Shown in pieces: positions 6,641 to 16,036 of a stretch of 28,631 bases of DNA. The stretch spans positions 1-28,631 of the forward strand of contig CAYJDG010000026.1 of NCBI GenBank assembly GCA_964368875.1, given 5' to 3'. The stretch is from CAYJDG01 sp964368875 (GTDB taxonomy: Bacteria > Pseudomonadota > Alphaproteobacteria > Micavibrionales > Micavibrionaceae). Position numbers and translations under genes: made by a program. Each line of letters starts with the position of its first letter. The stretch's first letter is position 1. The notes under the pieces are model-generated. The model made no database searches. It saw only the letters and a list, made by a program, of their open reading frames with translations, and was not told where the DNA came from.

Positions 6641-7255
6641 ATGATCGGGGCCTTAGCCTTTTACGCGTTTGCGTCCGTACTCGTCCTTAGCGCCATTATG
6701 GTTATTTCGGCGAAGAACCCTGTTCACTCGGTTCTGTTCCTTATTTTAGCGTTCTTCAACGCCGCCGGACTGTTCGTTCTGCTCGGCGCGGAATTCGTCG
6801 CGATGATCCTCGTGATCGTTTACGTGGGTGCCGTTGCCGTCCTCTTCCTGTTCGTTGTCATGATGCTCGACATCAGTTTCGCCGACCTGCGCAAAGGGGC
6901 GATGCAATTCGTACCGCTCGGACTTTTGTTCGGCGGCATCCTTCTGGCCGAACTTGTCATGATGTATCTCGCATGGGAGACGGCTCCCGAAGCGGATAAT
7001 AATCTCGCCTCGGCCCTGGCTCCCGTCGAAGCGCCAAGCAATGCCAAGGCGCTTGGCGCAATTCTTTACACGCAATATCTGTTTCCGTTTCAGGTGTCGG
7101 GCCTCATTCTGCTCGTCGCCATGATCGGAGCCATCGTCCTGACGCACCGCACACGCAGCGGCGTGCTGCGCCAGAAGGTCGGCGATCAGGTCAGCCGCAC
7201 GACTGCGGATGCCATGGAAATTCAAAAAGTACAAACCGGCGTAGGGATCTCGTAA
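6641..7255 (+). CDS. nuoJ: NADH-quinone oxidoreductase subunit J
   Basis: NuoJ (ND6 homologue) is a five-helix membrane subunit of complex I beside NuoH and NuoK; its third helix carries the pi-bulge linked to coupling of quinone chemistry to proton transfer. That helix is clear here (GAEFVAMILVIVYVGAVAVLFLFVVMML). The protein is 204 residues, normal for alphaproteobacteria, with a polar C-terminal tail. The ATG has only a weak GTGAG-type ribosome-binding site. Its stop overlaps the nuoK ATG by one base (TAATG), so JKLMN form a tight sub-operon after the gap that holds the orphan gene. Confidence 0.97.
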   Translation: MIGALAFYAFASVLVLSAIMVISAKNPVHSVLFLILAFFNAAGLFVLLGAEFVAMILVIVYVGAVAVLFLFVVMMLDISFADLRKGAMQFVPLGLLFGGILLAELVMMYLAWETAPEADNNLASALAPVEAPSNAKALGAILYTQYLFPFQVSGLILLVAMIGAIVLTHRTRSGVLRQKVGDQVSRTTADAMEIQKVQTGVGIS

Positions 7256-7566
7256 TGCTTGAAATCACCCTGTTTCATTACCTGACTGTTGCAGCGATCC
7301 TGTTCACTATCGGTGTGTTCGGTATTTTTCTCAACCGAAAGAACGTGATCGTCATTCTGATGTCGATTGAGCTGATGCTGCTCGCCGTTAACATTAACTT
7401 CGTTGTGTTCTCGTCGCATCTCGGTGATCTGACCGGGCAGGTGTTCACCATGTTCGTCCTCACTGTTGCCGCCGCCGAAGCGGCCATTGGGTTGGCCATT
7501 CTCGTTGTCTTCTTCCGTAACAAGGGATCGATTGCTGTTGAAGACATCGCATCCCTGAAGGGCTGA
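7255..7566 (+). CDS. nuoK: NADH-quinone oxidoreductase subunit K
   Basis: NuoK (ND4L homologue) is a small three-helix subunit of the complex I membrane arm and part of its central hydrophilic axis. The 103-residue product has both conserved membrane glutamates: Glu39 in MSIELMLLAVN and Glu75 in AAAEAAIGLAI, equivalent to Glu36 and Glu72 in E. coli. Length and topology are standard. It overlaps nuoJ by one base and is followed five bases after its stop by nuoL. Confidence 0.97.
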   Translation: MLEITLFHYLTVAAILFTIGVFGIFLNRKNVIVILMSIELMLLAVNINFVVFSSHLGDLTGQVFTMFVLTVAAAEAAIGLAILVVFFRNKGSIAVEDIASLKG

Positions 7567-7571
7567 TCCTG

Positions 7572-9572
7572 ATGCTCGAATATCTCGCCGTATTTTCTCC
7601 GCTGGTCGCGTTCATGATTGCTGGCCTGTTAGGCCGCCAGATTGGAGACCGCGGGGCGCAAGCCGTGACTTGTTTCGGGGTTATCCTTGCTGCCGCCTGT
7701 TCGATCACCTTGTTTTTCGAAGTGATCCTTGGGGCTGATCCGCGCACGGTTCCGGTGATGAGCTGGATCAATTCCGGCGACTTCCACGCCGAATGGGCGC
7801 TGCGCGTCGATCAGCTGGCGGTCGTGATGATGTGTGTCATCAATATCGTGTCGTCTTGTGTCCACGTTTATTCGGTCGGCTATATGAGCCACGATAAAAA
7901 TCAGGCGCGGTTTATGGCTTATCTGAGCCTGTTTACGTTTGCGATGCTGATGCTGGTCACCTCCGATAACCTGTTGCAGCTGTTCTTCGGTTGGGAAGGG
8001 GTGGGGCTTGCGTCTTATCTTCTGATCGGATTCTGGAACGAAAAGGCTTCGGCCAATACGGCAGCGATGAAAGCGTTTATCGTCAACCGTGTCGGCGATC
8101 TGGGCCTGACGCTCGGCACGATGGCTGCCTTTGTTATTTTTGGCACCATTCAGTTCGATGGCATCTTTCAGGAAGCCGCGGATAAAAGCCTCGAGACGTT
8201 CAGCTTCTTTGGTTATGAAGTGCATGCGCTGACGTTGATGTGCCTGCTATTGTTTGTTGGCGCGGTAGGTAAATCGGCCCAACTTGGCTTGCATACGTGG
8301 TTGCCGGACGCGATGGAAGGCCCGACACCTGTGTCGGCCCTGATCCACGCGGCCACCATGGTGACGGCAGGGGTGTTCCTCGTTGCCCGGTTCTCACCAG
8401 TCTTTGAATATGCGCCGGATGCGTTGCAGGTCGTCTGTATCATGGGCTCGCTGACCGCGTTGGTTGCGGCCACCATCGGTATGACCCAGTTCGACATCAA
8501 ACGCGTGATCGCCTATTCGACAATGTCGCAGCTTGGCTACATGTTCTTTGCGCTCGGCGTATCCGCCTATGGCGCGGCGATGTTCCACCTGATGACCCAC
8601 GCCTTTTTCAAAGCGTTGCTGTTCCTCGGTGCCGGATCGGTGATCCACGCCATGTCGGGTGAGCAGGATATGCGCAAGATGGGCGGTATCTGGAAGAAGA
8701 TTCCGGTGACCTATGCGCTGATGTGGATCGGGTCACTGGCACTTGCCGGGGTTCCATTCTTTGCCGGCTATTATTCCAAAGATATGATCCTTGAAGCCAC
8801 GTGGGCGTCGGGGACATGGTTCGGCCATCTGGCCTTCTGGATGGGTTGCGCCGCTGCCCTGATGACCGCGTTCTATTCATGGCGGTTGCTGATTATGACG
8901 TTCCATGGCACGCCGCGCGCGGATCATCATGTGATGGAGCACGTACACGAGTCTCCGGCTGTGATGGTCGGGCCGCTTGTACTGCTGGCGATTGGGGCGA
9001 TTTTCGCAGGGGTTGTTTTCTATGGTGGGTTTGTTGGCTCCCCAGAACATCACGTGGAAGGTCACGAAGAAGCTGTCACCGAGCATACTGAGAACCATTG
9101 GCAGAAATCTTATTTCTGGGGTGACAGCCTGTTTGTTCAACCTGAGAATGACACTGTTGCCAAAGCGCATGGCGTTCCGACATGGGTCAAGTTGATGCCA
9201 ACGCTGATGGGGCTGCTTGGGATTGCGCTTGGGTATCTGGCCTATATGTTCAAACCCGATATTCCGGCGGCTGTCGTCAAGACCTTCAAACCACTGCACA
9301 CGCTCTTCTATAACAAGTGGTTCTTTGATGAGCTCTATGACCGCGTGTTTGTGAAAACCGCGGGTATTCTCGGCAATGCCTTCTGGAAAGGCGGCGATCA
9401 GGCGGTTATTGACGATCTGGGTCCAAATGGGATTGCCTCATCGTCACGTCGGCTTGCAGGGCTGATGAGCCGCTTCCAGAGTGGGTTCATTTTTCAATAT
9501 GCGTTCGTCATGATGATCGGCCTGATTGGCCTCGTCACCTGGCTCGCGTTCAGAACAGGGTTGATCGGGTAA
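7572..9572 (+). CDS. nuoL: NADH-quinone oxidoreductase subunit L
   Basis: NuoL (ND5 homologue) is the distal antiporter-like proton channel of complex I, with the long lateral helix along the membrane arm. The 666 residues include the channel motifs GWEGVGLASYLLIGFW (Glu142) and GKSAQLGLHTWLPDAMEGPTP with Lys234, corresponding to E. coli Glu144 and Lys229. A histidine-rich loop (around HHVMEHVHES and HHVEGHEEAVTEHTENH) comes before the C-terminal lateral-helix region and the final membrane segment (VMMIGLIGLVTWLAF). AAGGG about ten bases upstream serves as ribosome-binding site within the nuoK end. Nothing is missing or truncated. Confidence 0.98.
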   Translation: MLEYLAVFSPLVAFMIAGLLGRQIGDRGAQAVTCFGVILAAACSITLFFEVILGADPRTVPVMSWINSGDFHAEWALRVDQLAVVMMCVINIVSSCVHVYSVGYMSHDKNQARFMAYLSLFTFAMLMLVTSDNLLQLFFGWEGVGLASYLLIGFWNEKASANTAAMKAFIVNRVGDLGLTLGTMAAFVIFGTIQFDGIFQEAADKSLETFSFFGYEVHALTLMCLLLFVGAVGKSAQLGLHTWLPDAMEGPTPVSALIHAATMVTAGVFLVARFSPVFEYAPDALQVVCIMGSLTALVAATIGMTQFDIKRVIAYSTMSQLGYMFFALGVSAYGAAMFHLMTHAFFKALLFLGAGSVIHAMSGEQDMRKMGGIWKKIPVTYALMWIGSLALAGVPFFAGYYSKDMILEATWASGTWFGHLAFWMGCAAALMTAFYSWRLLIMTFHGTPRADHHVMEHVHESPAVMVGPLVLLAIGAIFAGVVFYGGFVGSPEHHVEGHEEAVTEHTENHWQKSYFWGDSLFVQPENDTVAKAHGVPTWVKLMPTLMGLLGIALGYLAYMFKPDIPAAVVKTFKPLHTLFYNKWFFDELYDRVFVKTAGILGNAFWKGGDQAVIDDLGPNGIASSSRRLAGLMSRFQSGFIFQYAFVMMIGLIGLVTWLAFRTGLIG

Positions 9573-9585
9573 GGATTTAAATACG

Positions 9586-11142
9586 ATGGTCTCATTTCCC
9601 ATTCTTTCGCTGATGACGTTTTTGCCTCTGCTCGGGGCGATCCTGATCATGACAATGAAAGGCGATGCACTTCAGGTCGCGAAAAACGCTCGCTACGCAG
9701 CGTTGTTCACCTCGGGTATCGTTTTCGTTTTGTCGCTCGTCATGATGGTGAATTTCGCGCCGAATGAGGCCGGGTTCCAGTTTATTGAATACAAAGCATG
9801 GTTTCCGACACTTAACATTTCTTACCATATGGGCGTTGACGGGATTTCGATGTTCTTCGTCGTGCTGTCGGCCTTCCTGACCCCGATCTGTATTCTGGCC
9901 AGCTGGCATTCGATTGAAAACCGCGTCAAAGAATACATGATCTGCTTCATGCTGCTCGAAGTCTTCATGATCGGCACGTTCTGCGCGATGGATGCGATCC
10001 TGTTCTACGTTTTCTTCGAAGCTGTCCTCATCCCGATGTTCATTATCATCGGTGTCTGGGGCGGCCAGCGGCGCGTGTATTCGGCGTTTAAGTTTTTCCT
10101 CTATACCCTGCTTGGTTCGGTGCTGATGCTGGTCGCGCTGCTGACGATGTATATGCAGGCCGGGACAGCGGATATTCCGACCCTGATGCAAACCAAGTTC
10201 GATCCGTCGCTGCAGGTCTGGCTGTGGCTGGCGTTCTTCGCGAGTTTTGCGGTCAAGATGCCGATGTGGCCAGTTCATACATGGTTGCCGGATGCCCACG
10301 TTGAAGCGCCGACTGCCGGGTCAGTGATCCTTGCCGGGGTTCTCCTTAAAATGGGTGGGTACGGTTTCCTGCGCTTCTCGGTACCGATGCTGCCTCAGGC
10401 GACTGAAATGTTCATTCCGCTTGTCTTTGGTCTCAGCATTATCGCGATCATCTATACGTCGCTGATTGCCCTTGTGCAGCAGGACATGAAGAAAATGATT
10501 GCCTATTCGTCGGTAGCTCATATGGGCTTCGTGACGCTTGGGATTTTCACGCTGACCGAGCAGGGCGTCGATGGCGCGATCTTCCAGATGATCAGCCACG
10601 GAATTGTGTCCGCTGCGCTCTTCCTCTGTGTTGGTGTCGTTTATGACCGTCTGCACACACGTGATATCAACCGCTATGGCGGCCTTGCCAAGACGATGCC
10701 GTTCTATGCAACGATCTTTATGATTTTGATGCTTGGCTCAGTGGGTCTGCCGGGTACATCAGGTTTTGTTGGCGAGTTCCTTGCGCTCCTTGGTGCCTTC
10801 AAGGTGGATACGGTTGTCGCAACGCTGGCCGCGACCGGGGTCGTGCTCGGCGCGGCGTATATGCTGCTTCTTTACCGCAAAGTTATTTTCGGAACTTCTG
10901 CCTCGAACGAAGCCGCCACGATGTCCGATCTCGACAACCGTGAATATGCGTATTTTCTGCCACTGATCATTCTCGTGATCTGGCTTGGCGTTGCGCCGGG
11001 GTATGTGCTGGACCGGATCGGGCCATCGACCCAGAAACTGGTCGCCGATTATCGCGAAAATCTTAAAGACACCGGCATGCCGCTTGAAAAGCAGGCCCGG
11101 ATCAACTCTGACGATATTGACCTGAAGAGGGTTTCCAAATGA
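9586..11142 (+). CDS. nuoM: NADH-quinone oxidoreductase subunit M
   Basis: NuoM (ND4 homologue) is the middle antiporter-like proton channel of complex I. The 518-residue protein has fourteen or so hydrophobic segments and the key channel residues Glu145 (FFEAVLIPMFIIIGVWGG) and Lys224 (FAVKMPMWPVHTWLPDAHVEAP), the counterparts of E. coli Glu144 and Lys234. A clear AAGGA ribosome-binding site precedes the ATG. The end overlaps the nuoN start by four bases (ATGA), consistent with coupled translation. Length and motifs are ordinary. Confidence 0.98.
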   Translation: MVSFPILSLMTFLPLLGAILIMTMKGDALQVAKNARYAALFTSGIVFVLSLVMMVNFAPNEAGFQFIEYKAWFPTLNISYHMGVDGISMFFVVLSAFLTPICILASWHSIENRVKEYMICFMLLEVFMIGTFCAMDAILFYVFFEAVLIPMFIIIGVWGGQRRVYSAFKFFLYTLLGSVLMLVALLTMYMQAGTADIPTLMQTKFDPSLQVWLWLAFFASFAVKMPMWPVHTWLPDAHVEAPTAGSVILAGVLLKMGGYGFLRFSVPMLPQATEMFIPLVFGLSIIAIIYTSLIALVQQDMKKMIAYSSVAHMGFVTLGIFTLTEQGVDGAIFQMISHGIVSAALFLCVGVVYDRLHTRDINRYGGLAKTMPFYATIFMILMLGSVGLPGTSGFVGEFLALLGAFKVDTVVATLAATGVVLGAAYMLLLYRKVIFGTSASNEAATMSDLDNREYAYFLPLIILVIWLGVAPGYVLDRIGPSTQKLVADYRENLKDTGMPLEKQARINSDDIDLKRVSK

Positions 11143-12590
11143 TTGAGTTCCAATGGCTGGCAGTCAAACCACTCGCCCCGGAATTGTTTCTGGCTGTATT
11201 TGGCATGATGTTGTTGGTCTTCGGTGCTTTTAAGGGTGAGAAAGCTCTCGGGTTCATTACCTTTGCAGTAGCTGGCGCATTTATCGCCGCAATATCTATG
11301 ATCGGCGTGTCGGACTGGTCCACGAAAAGCCTTCTCGGCGGTATGGTGATGGCCGATGGGTTTTCGGCATGGCTGAAAATTATTATTCTCTGCGGCCTGA
11401 CGGTCAGCATCCTGCTGTCGTATGACTGGTTGAAAGACAACAATCTGATCCGCTTTGAATATCCTTTGCTGGTGCTCTTTTCCGGGATCGGCATGATGCT
11501 GATGTGCTCGGCAACCAACCTGATGGCCCTTTACGTTTCGCTCGAACTGTCATCGCTGTGCCTCTATGTGCTTGCGGCAATCCGCAGGGATAATTCGGCC
11601 TCAGCTGAAGCCGGGATCAAGTATTTCGTACTCGGTGCGCTATCTTCAGGGTTGCTGCTGTTCGGTATCAGTCTCGTATACGGCTATACCGGAAGCGTCG
11701 ATTACGCCTTGATTGGCCAAACGCTCTCGGCGCATACCGGAGCAGTTCCGGTCGGCGCTATTCTCGGCATGGTCTTCGTTCTTGCAGGTCTGGCTTTCAA
11801 GGTATCGGCGGTGCCGTTTCATATGTGGACTCCTGACGTTTATCAGGGAGCGCCAACCCCGGTAACGGCGTTGTTCGCAATAGTCCCTAAAGTGGCCGCG
11901 ATTGCCCTGATCGTTCGTCTGCTGGCCCAGCCATTTCATTCGGTTGTCGCGGACTGGTCGCAGATCATTATTTTCATGTCCTGTGCCTCGATGGTATGGG
12001 GATCGTTCGCCGCTATTGCGCAGGAAAATATCAAACGCCTGATGGCTTATAGCTCGATTGCGAATATGGGCTATGCCCTGATCGGCGTGCTGGCGAATGT
12101 TTCGGAAGGAACGGCTGCGGTCATTCTGTATCTGTCCGTTTATATGATCATGACGGCAGGAACGTTTGCGATTATTCTTTGCCTGAAACGCAATGGCCAG
12201 CCAGTTGAAAAAATCTCCGATCTCGCTGGGCTTTCGAAAACATCACCATTCATTGCCTATTGTCTGGCCGCGTTCATGTTCTCGATGAGCGGTATTCCGC
12301 CGCTTGCAGGGTTCTTCAGCAAGCTGTTTATTTTTCAGGCTGCGGTTGCTGCGGGTCACTTTTACGTCGCTGTGATCGGTGTTCTCGCATCGGTTGTGGG
12401 CGCGTATTACTACCTGCGCATTATCAAGGTTATGTTCTTCGATGATGCTTTGCCTGCTATGGATGCTGATACGTCCTATCTGCGCAGATATGTTGCGCTT
12501 GTTTCTGTCGCAGTCATCCTGCTGTTCTGCATTAATCCGATGTCGCTGCTGGGTCAGGCGCAACTGGCGGCAGGAAGCCTGTTCCCCTAA
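11139..12590 (+). CDS. nuoN: NADH-quinone oxidoreductase subunit N
   Basis: NuoN (ND2 homologue) is the proximal antiporter-like proton channel of complex I. The 483 residues carry Glu136 in YVSLELSSLCLYVL and Lys221 in GLAFKVSAVPFHMWTPDVYQ, corresponding to E. coli Glu133 and Lys217. It is fully membrane-embedded, with the usual fourteen-helix pattern. It is the last nuo gene: its TAA overlaps the ATG of birA by one base, so the complex I transcript probably continues into cofactor and RNA-decay genes, an arrangement common in alphaproteobacteria. Confidence 0.98.
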   Translation: MIEFQWLAVKPLAPELFLAVFGMMLLVFGAFKGEKALGFITFAVAGAFIAAISMIGVSDWSTKSLLGGMVMADGFSAWLKIIILCGLTVSILLSYDWLKDNNLIRFEYPLLVLFSGIGMMLMCSATNLMALYVSLELSSLCLYVLAAIRRDNSASAEAGIKYFVLGALSSGLLLFGISLVYGYTGSVDYALIGQTLSAHTGAVPVGAILGMVFVLAGLAFKVSAVPFHMWTPDVYQGAPTPVTALFAIVPKVAAIALIVRLLAQPFHSVVADWSQIIIFMSCASMVWGSFAAIAQENIKRLMAYSSIANMGYALIGVLANVSEGTAAVILYLSVYMIMTAGTFAIILCLKRNGQPVEKISDLAGLSKTSPFIAYCLAAFMFSMSGIPPLAGFFSKLFIFQAAVAAGHFYVAVIGVLASVVGAYYYLRIIKVMFFDDALPAMDADTSYLRRYVALVSVAVILLFCINPMSLLGQAQLAAGSLFP

Positions 12591-13294
12591 TGCCTGACTG
12601 GCACATTCTCAAATTTGATGAAGTCGCCAGCACACAAGACCTTGCCAAAGAACAGGCGAGGGCTGGTGCCGCAGAAGGTACAGTGATTGTTGCCAAAACC
12701 CAGACCGCAGGTCGGGGGCGTAATGGCAATAGCTGGGAAACTTTAAGCGGAAATCTCCTTTCTTCTATTCTTCTGCGCCCCTCGGTTGAGGTTGCCCAGT
12801 TCGGTCTTTATTCCTTTATGATTGCCGTCGCGTTGAACCGGGCGCTGAATGAATATCTTGAGGAGCCGCATTCTATCCTCAATAAATGGCCGAATGATGT
12901 TCTGGTCGATACGCGCAAGATTGCCGGTATTTTGCTGGAAATCGAAGAAGATGCGCTGATCGTTGGTATCGGAGTGAATATTGCCAGCGCACCTGCCGAC
13001 CGTATCTGTCTGCATCAGGTCAGCCGCGAGCGGGTAAAGGTCACGGATTTCCTCCATGTGCTGCTTGCGAACATCGCTGCCGTCCTCGGGGACTACGACC
13101 GGGATGGCTTTGACGGTATCAGGGAAGAGTGGCTGGATCATGCGGCCAATCTGCACCAGAAAATTGTCGCCAAGCTGCCGCAAGGCAGTTTTGAAGGGGT
13201 TTTCGAAGGTCTGGATACCGATGGTGCGCTGCGATTGCGGCTGGCTAACGGTGAAATAAAAGTGATACATTCGGGCGAAATATTTTTTGGATGA
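12590..13294 (+). CDS. birA: Biotin--[acetyl-CoA carboxylase] ligase
   Basis: This enzyme makes biotinyl-AMP and attaches biotin to the carrier lysine of acetyl-CoA carboxylase and related carboxylases. The 234 residues show the nucleotide loop GRGRNG (residues 41-46), the upstream ST motif (Ser14-Thr15), KWPNDVLV (99-106), and Lys110 in RKIAGILLE, equivalent to the catalytic-loop lysine of E. coli BirA. A short C-terminal domain is present. There is no N-terminal helix-turn-helix, so it is a group I ligase that does not repress transcription. The ATG overlaps the nuoN stop. coaX follows eight bases later. Confidence 0.95.
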   Translation: MPDWHILKFDEVASTQDLAKEQARAGAAEGTVIVAKTQTAGRGRNGNSWETLSGNLLSSILLRPSVEVAQFGLYSFMIAVALNRALNEYLEEPHSILNKWPNDVLVDTRKIAGILLEIEEDALIVGIGVNIASAPADRICLHQVSRERVKVTDFLHVLLANIAAVLGDYDRDGFDGIREEWLDHAANLHQKIVAKLPQGSFEGVFEGLDTDGALRLRLANGEIKVIHSGEIFFG

Positions 13295-13301
13295 CTGAAC
13301 T

Positions 13302-14075
13302 ATGCTGCTCGCGATCGATGCCGGAAACACCAATATCGTCTTTGCCGTTTATGATGGCAAAGAGCGCAAGGCTGTCTGGCGTTGTAAGACGGATGCGGCG
13401 CGGACGGCGGATGAATATATCGTCTTCCTGTCCCAGCTCTGTGATCAGGCCGGGATCAGTTTTAAATCGATAAATAATGTGATCGTCAGCTCGGTCGTGC
13501 CGGATATAAATTTTCCGTTGCGCCTGATGGCGTTTCAGGCCTTTGGCAAAAAAGCCAAGTTCATCGGCAAGGAAATCAAAGATGTCGGCTTGAAAATCAA
13601 GCTCGATAAGCCTGAAGAGATCGGCGCGGACCGAATGGTCAATGCGGTTGCCGTGCTTAAATATTATAAAGCGCCTGCTATCGTCGTCGATTTCGGTACG
13701 GCGACGACCTTCGACGTCATCGACAAGAGCGGCGCGTTCTGTGGTGGCGCGATTGCCGCAGGGGTCAATCTGTCGATCAGCGCCCTGCATATGGCCGCAG
13801 CCAAATTGCCCAAGGTCAGTGTCAGCCGTCCGCGTAAAACGATTGGCTCAAATACCGTAAGCGCGATGCAGTCAGGCATTTACTGGGGGTATGTCGGGCT
13901 GGTGGAGGGGATGCTGAAACGCATCTCTGCCGAAATGAAAGTTAAGCCTCTGGTAATAGCAACAGGGGGGCTTGCGCCGCTGTTCCAGGGGGATATTCCG
14001 CTCATCCAGAAAATCGACGATGAGCTCACCCTTAAAGGACTTCTTGCGATCTACGAAGACCAGAAGAAAAAGTAA
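13302..14075 (+). CDS. coaX: Type III pantothenate kinase
   Basis: CoaX phosphorylates pantothenate in the first step of coenzyme A synthesis. The 257-residue protein has the ASKHA-fold signatures: the phosphate-1 loop DAGNTN (residues 6-11), GADRMVNA from residue 108, and VVDFGTATTFDVID with Asp130 as the likely catalytic base. Type III kinases use ATP with poor affinity and need a monovalent cation; they replace CoaA in many alphaproteobacteria. A GGATGA element spanning the birA stop may serve as ribosome-binding site. Its TAA overlaps the next ATG (TAATG). The birA-coaX-RNase J order is common in this class. Confidence 0.96.
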   Translation: MLLAIDAGNTNIVFAVYDGKERKAVWRCKTDAARTADEYIVFLSQLCDQAGISFKSINNVIVSSVVPDINFPLRLMAFQAFGKKAKFIGKEIKDVGLKIKLDKPEEIGADRMVNAVAVLKYYKAPAIVVDFGTATTFDVIDKSGAFCGGAIAAGVNLSISALHMAAAKLPKVSVSRPRKTIGSNTVSAMQSGIYWGYVGLVEGMLKRISAEMKVKPLVIATGGLAPLFQGDIPLIQKIDDELTLKGLLAIYEDQKKK

Positions 14076-15766
14076 TGTCTAAAAATAAAACTGTGTCCCC
14101 TGATACTTTTGCGAATGGTTTGCATTTCGTGCCGCTTGGCGGAAGCGAAGAATTCGGGGTCAATTTCAATCTGTATGCCTGTGACGGCAAATGGATGATT
14201 TTTGATTGCGGTCTGGGGTTCGCCGATCATCGGTATCCAAATGTCGATATCCTGCTACCTGATCCGACTTTTATCGAAGGCTATCGCGAAGATCTGCTTG
14301 GTATGGTCATTACCCATGCGCACGAAGACCATATTGGCGCAGTGGCGTATCTGTGGCCGCGGTTGCGCTGCCCGATTTATTGTACGAAATTTACTGCCAA
14401 TGTTCTGCGCGCGAAGTTCGATGATTTTCCGAACTGCAAGGGCGCGAAGATCATTGAAGTCCAGTCAGGCGGCGCTGTTAAACTTGGCCCATTCAAATGC
14501 CATTTCTTTGGCGTGACCCATTCCATACCTGAGGCAGTCGCTACGCTGATTGAAACATCGCATGGCAATGTCCTGCACAGCGGTGACTGGAATCTCGATC
14601 CGACCCCGGTGATCGGCAAGCCAGCTGATGCGGCCATGTTCAAAAACGCAGGCGACGCAGGCGTGCTTGCGTATGTCGGCGATTCAACGAATGCTCTTGT
14701 GCCGGGGCGCGGCGGGACGGAGCGCGATGTTGAAATCGGCCTGACGAAGCTGTTTGCTGAATGCAAAGGCCGGATAGGTGCAACGATTTTTGCATCCAAC
14801 ATTGGCCGGGTGCGCAGTATCGCCAAAGCGGCGCAGGCTGTGGGGCGGAGTGTTTGTGTGCTTGGGCGGTCGTTGCACCGTATGACGAGCGCAGCGCGTG
14901 CATGCGGATATTTGCATGATATTCCCGATTTTATTCCAGAGGGCGATCTTGAATATGTTCCAGCGGATCAAATCGTTTTCATTCTGACGGGGTCACAAGG
15001 CGAGGCGACTGCGGCACTGGCGCGGGTATCGCGCGGTGAGTGGCCGAGCATGAAATTCGGGAAGGGTGACACGGTCATCTTTTCCTCGCGGGCCATTCCG
15101 GGCAACGAAACAGAAATCAATGCGGTCAAAAATAATCTGAGCGCAGGCGGTATCGCAGTTGTCGATCCTGATACGACACAGCACAAAATTCACGTGTCTG
15201 GTCACCCGTACCGTGATGAAATTGCCGAGATGCTCAGCTGGGTCCGACCACAGGTGGTGATCCCGGTGCATGGTGAGCGCCTGATGCTCGATGGCCATGC
15301 GGCGCTCGCAAAAGAATGCGGCGTCGAGCAGACGATCATTCCCAATAACGGATCGGTTATCCGGCTTGCGCCAGGTATTCCTGCCGTGATCGATCATGTC
15401 CCGACGGGTCTGCTCGCGGTCGAGCCACAGCGCGTGGTCAAAGCGGATCACAAAGGCATCATCGAGCGGCGGAAGCTTCAATATAGCGGGGCAGCCCATG
15501 TGACTGTCGCTATCGACAAACGGGGCGACTTGATTATGGACCCGCAACTGACTTTGGTCGGGCTTGTCGATGGGGGGGTGGCCGGGGAATATGACATAAT
15601 CAAAGAACTTCAGATGGAAATCGAAGATACTTTGGCCGATCTTCAGGATGACGAAATTGTCGATAACGCCCGCATCGAAGAAGATATCCGGGTCGCGGTT
15701 CGTCGCATGCTGCATCAGGCTTTTGGTTTTAAACCAAAGGTCTCTGTACATTTATTGAGAGTTTAA
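14075..15766 (+). CDS. rnj: Ribonuclease J
   Basis: RNase J is a metallo-beta-lactamase/beta-CASP nuclease with 5'-3' exonuclease and endonuclease activity in mRNA decay and rRNA maturation. The 563 residues include the zinc motif HAHEDHIGA (His81, His83, Asp85, His86), the HSGDWNLDP motif, the beta-CASP region with LTGSQGEATAALAR, and HVSGHPYRDEI followed by VIPVHGERLMLDGHAAL. The C-terminal domain ends in FKPKVSVHLLRV. One bacterial-type RNase J is usual in alphaproteobacteria. It overlaps coaX by one base, and the next ATG follows its stop directly. Confidence 0.95.
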   Translation: MSKNKTVSPDTFANGLHFVPLGGSEEFGVNFNLYACDGKWMIFDCGLGFADHRYPNVDILLPDPTFIEGYREDLLGMVITHAHEDHIGAVAYLWPRLRCPIYCTKFTANVLRAKFDDFPNCKGAKIIEVQSGGAVKLGPFKCHFFGVTHSIPEAVATLIETSHGNVLHSGDWNLDPTPVIGKPADAAMFKNAGDAGVLAYVGDSTNALVPGRGGTERDVEIGLTKLFAECKGRIGATIFASNIGRVRSIAKAAQAVGRSVCVLGRSLHRMTSAARACGYLHDIPDFIPEGDLEYVPADQIVFILTGSQGEATAALARVSRGEWPSMKFGKGDTVIFSSRAIPGNETEINAVKNNLSAGGIAVVDPDTTQHKIHVSGHPYRDEIAEMLSWVRPQVVIPVHGERLMLDGHAALAKECGVEQTIIPNNGSVIRLAPGIPAVIDHVPTGLLAVEPQRVVKADHKGIIERRKLQYSGAAHVTVAIDKRGDLIMDPQLTLVGLVDGGVAGEYDIIKELQMEIEDTLADLQDDEIVDNARIEEDIRVAVRRMLHQAFGFKPKVSVHLLRV

Positions 15767-16036
15767 ATGAGCTGGGTTAGTGGTATTGTCGTTTATCTTC
15801 TAGTATGGTGGACGCTTCTGTTCTGCGTTCTCCCCTGGGGTAATCAACCGGAGGAGAATCCGGAGGTGGCAAACGCTAAAAGCGCGCCCGCCAACCCACG
15901 GATTCGCAAGAAATTTTTGATTACGACCTTGTTATCGTGTGTGCTGTGGCTGATCATTTATGGACTGATCGAATCAGATGTCATAAGTTTCAGTGAAATG
16001 GCGCGTAAACTGGCCCAAGAGGAGAATATACAATGA
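15767..16036 (+). CDS. DUF1467 family small membrane protein
   Basis: This 89-residue protein has two membrane helices (about residues 5-24 and 50-67) separated by a polar loop with GAP-like and Pro-rich sequence (KSAPANPRIRKKF). The YLLVWWTLLFCVLPWG start and the RKKFLITT entry to helix 2 match the DUF1467 family, which is nearly confined to Alphaproteobacteria and normally sits between RNase J and proS. No biochemical function is known for the family. It starts on the base after the RNase J stop and overlaps the next gene by four bases (ATGA). Confidence 0.85.
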   Translation: MSWVSGIVVYLLVWWTLLFCVLPWGNQPEENPEVANAKSAPANPRIRKKFLITTLLSCVLWLIIYGLIESDVISFSEMARKLAQEENIQ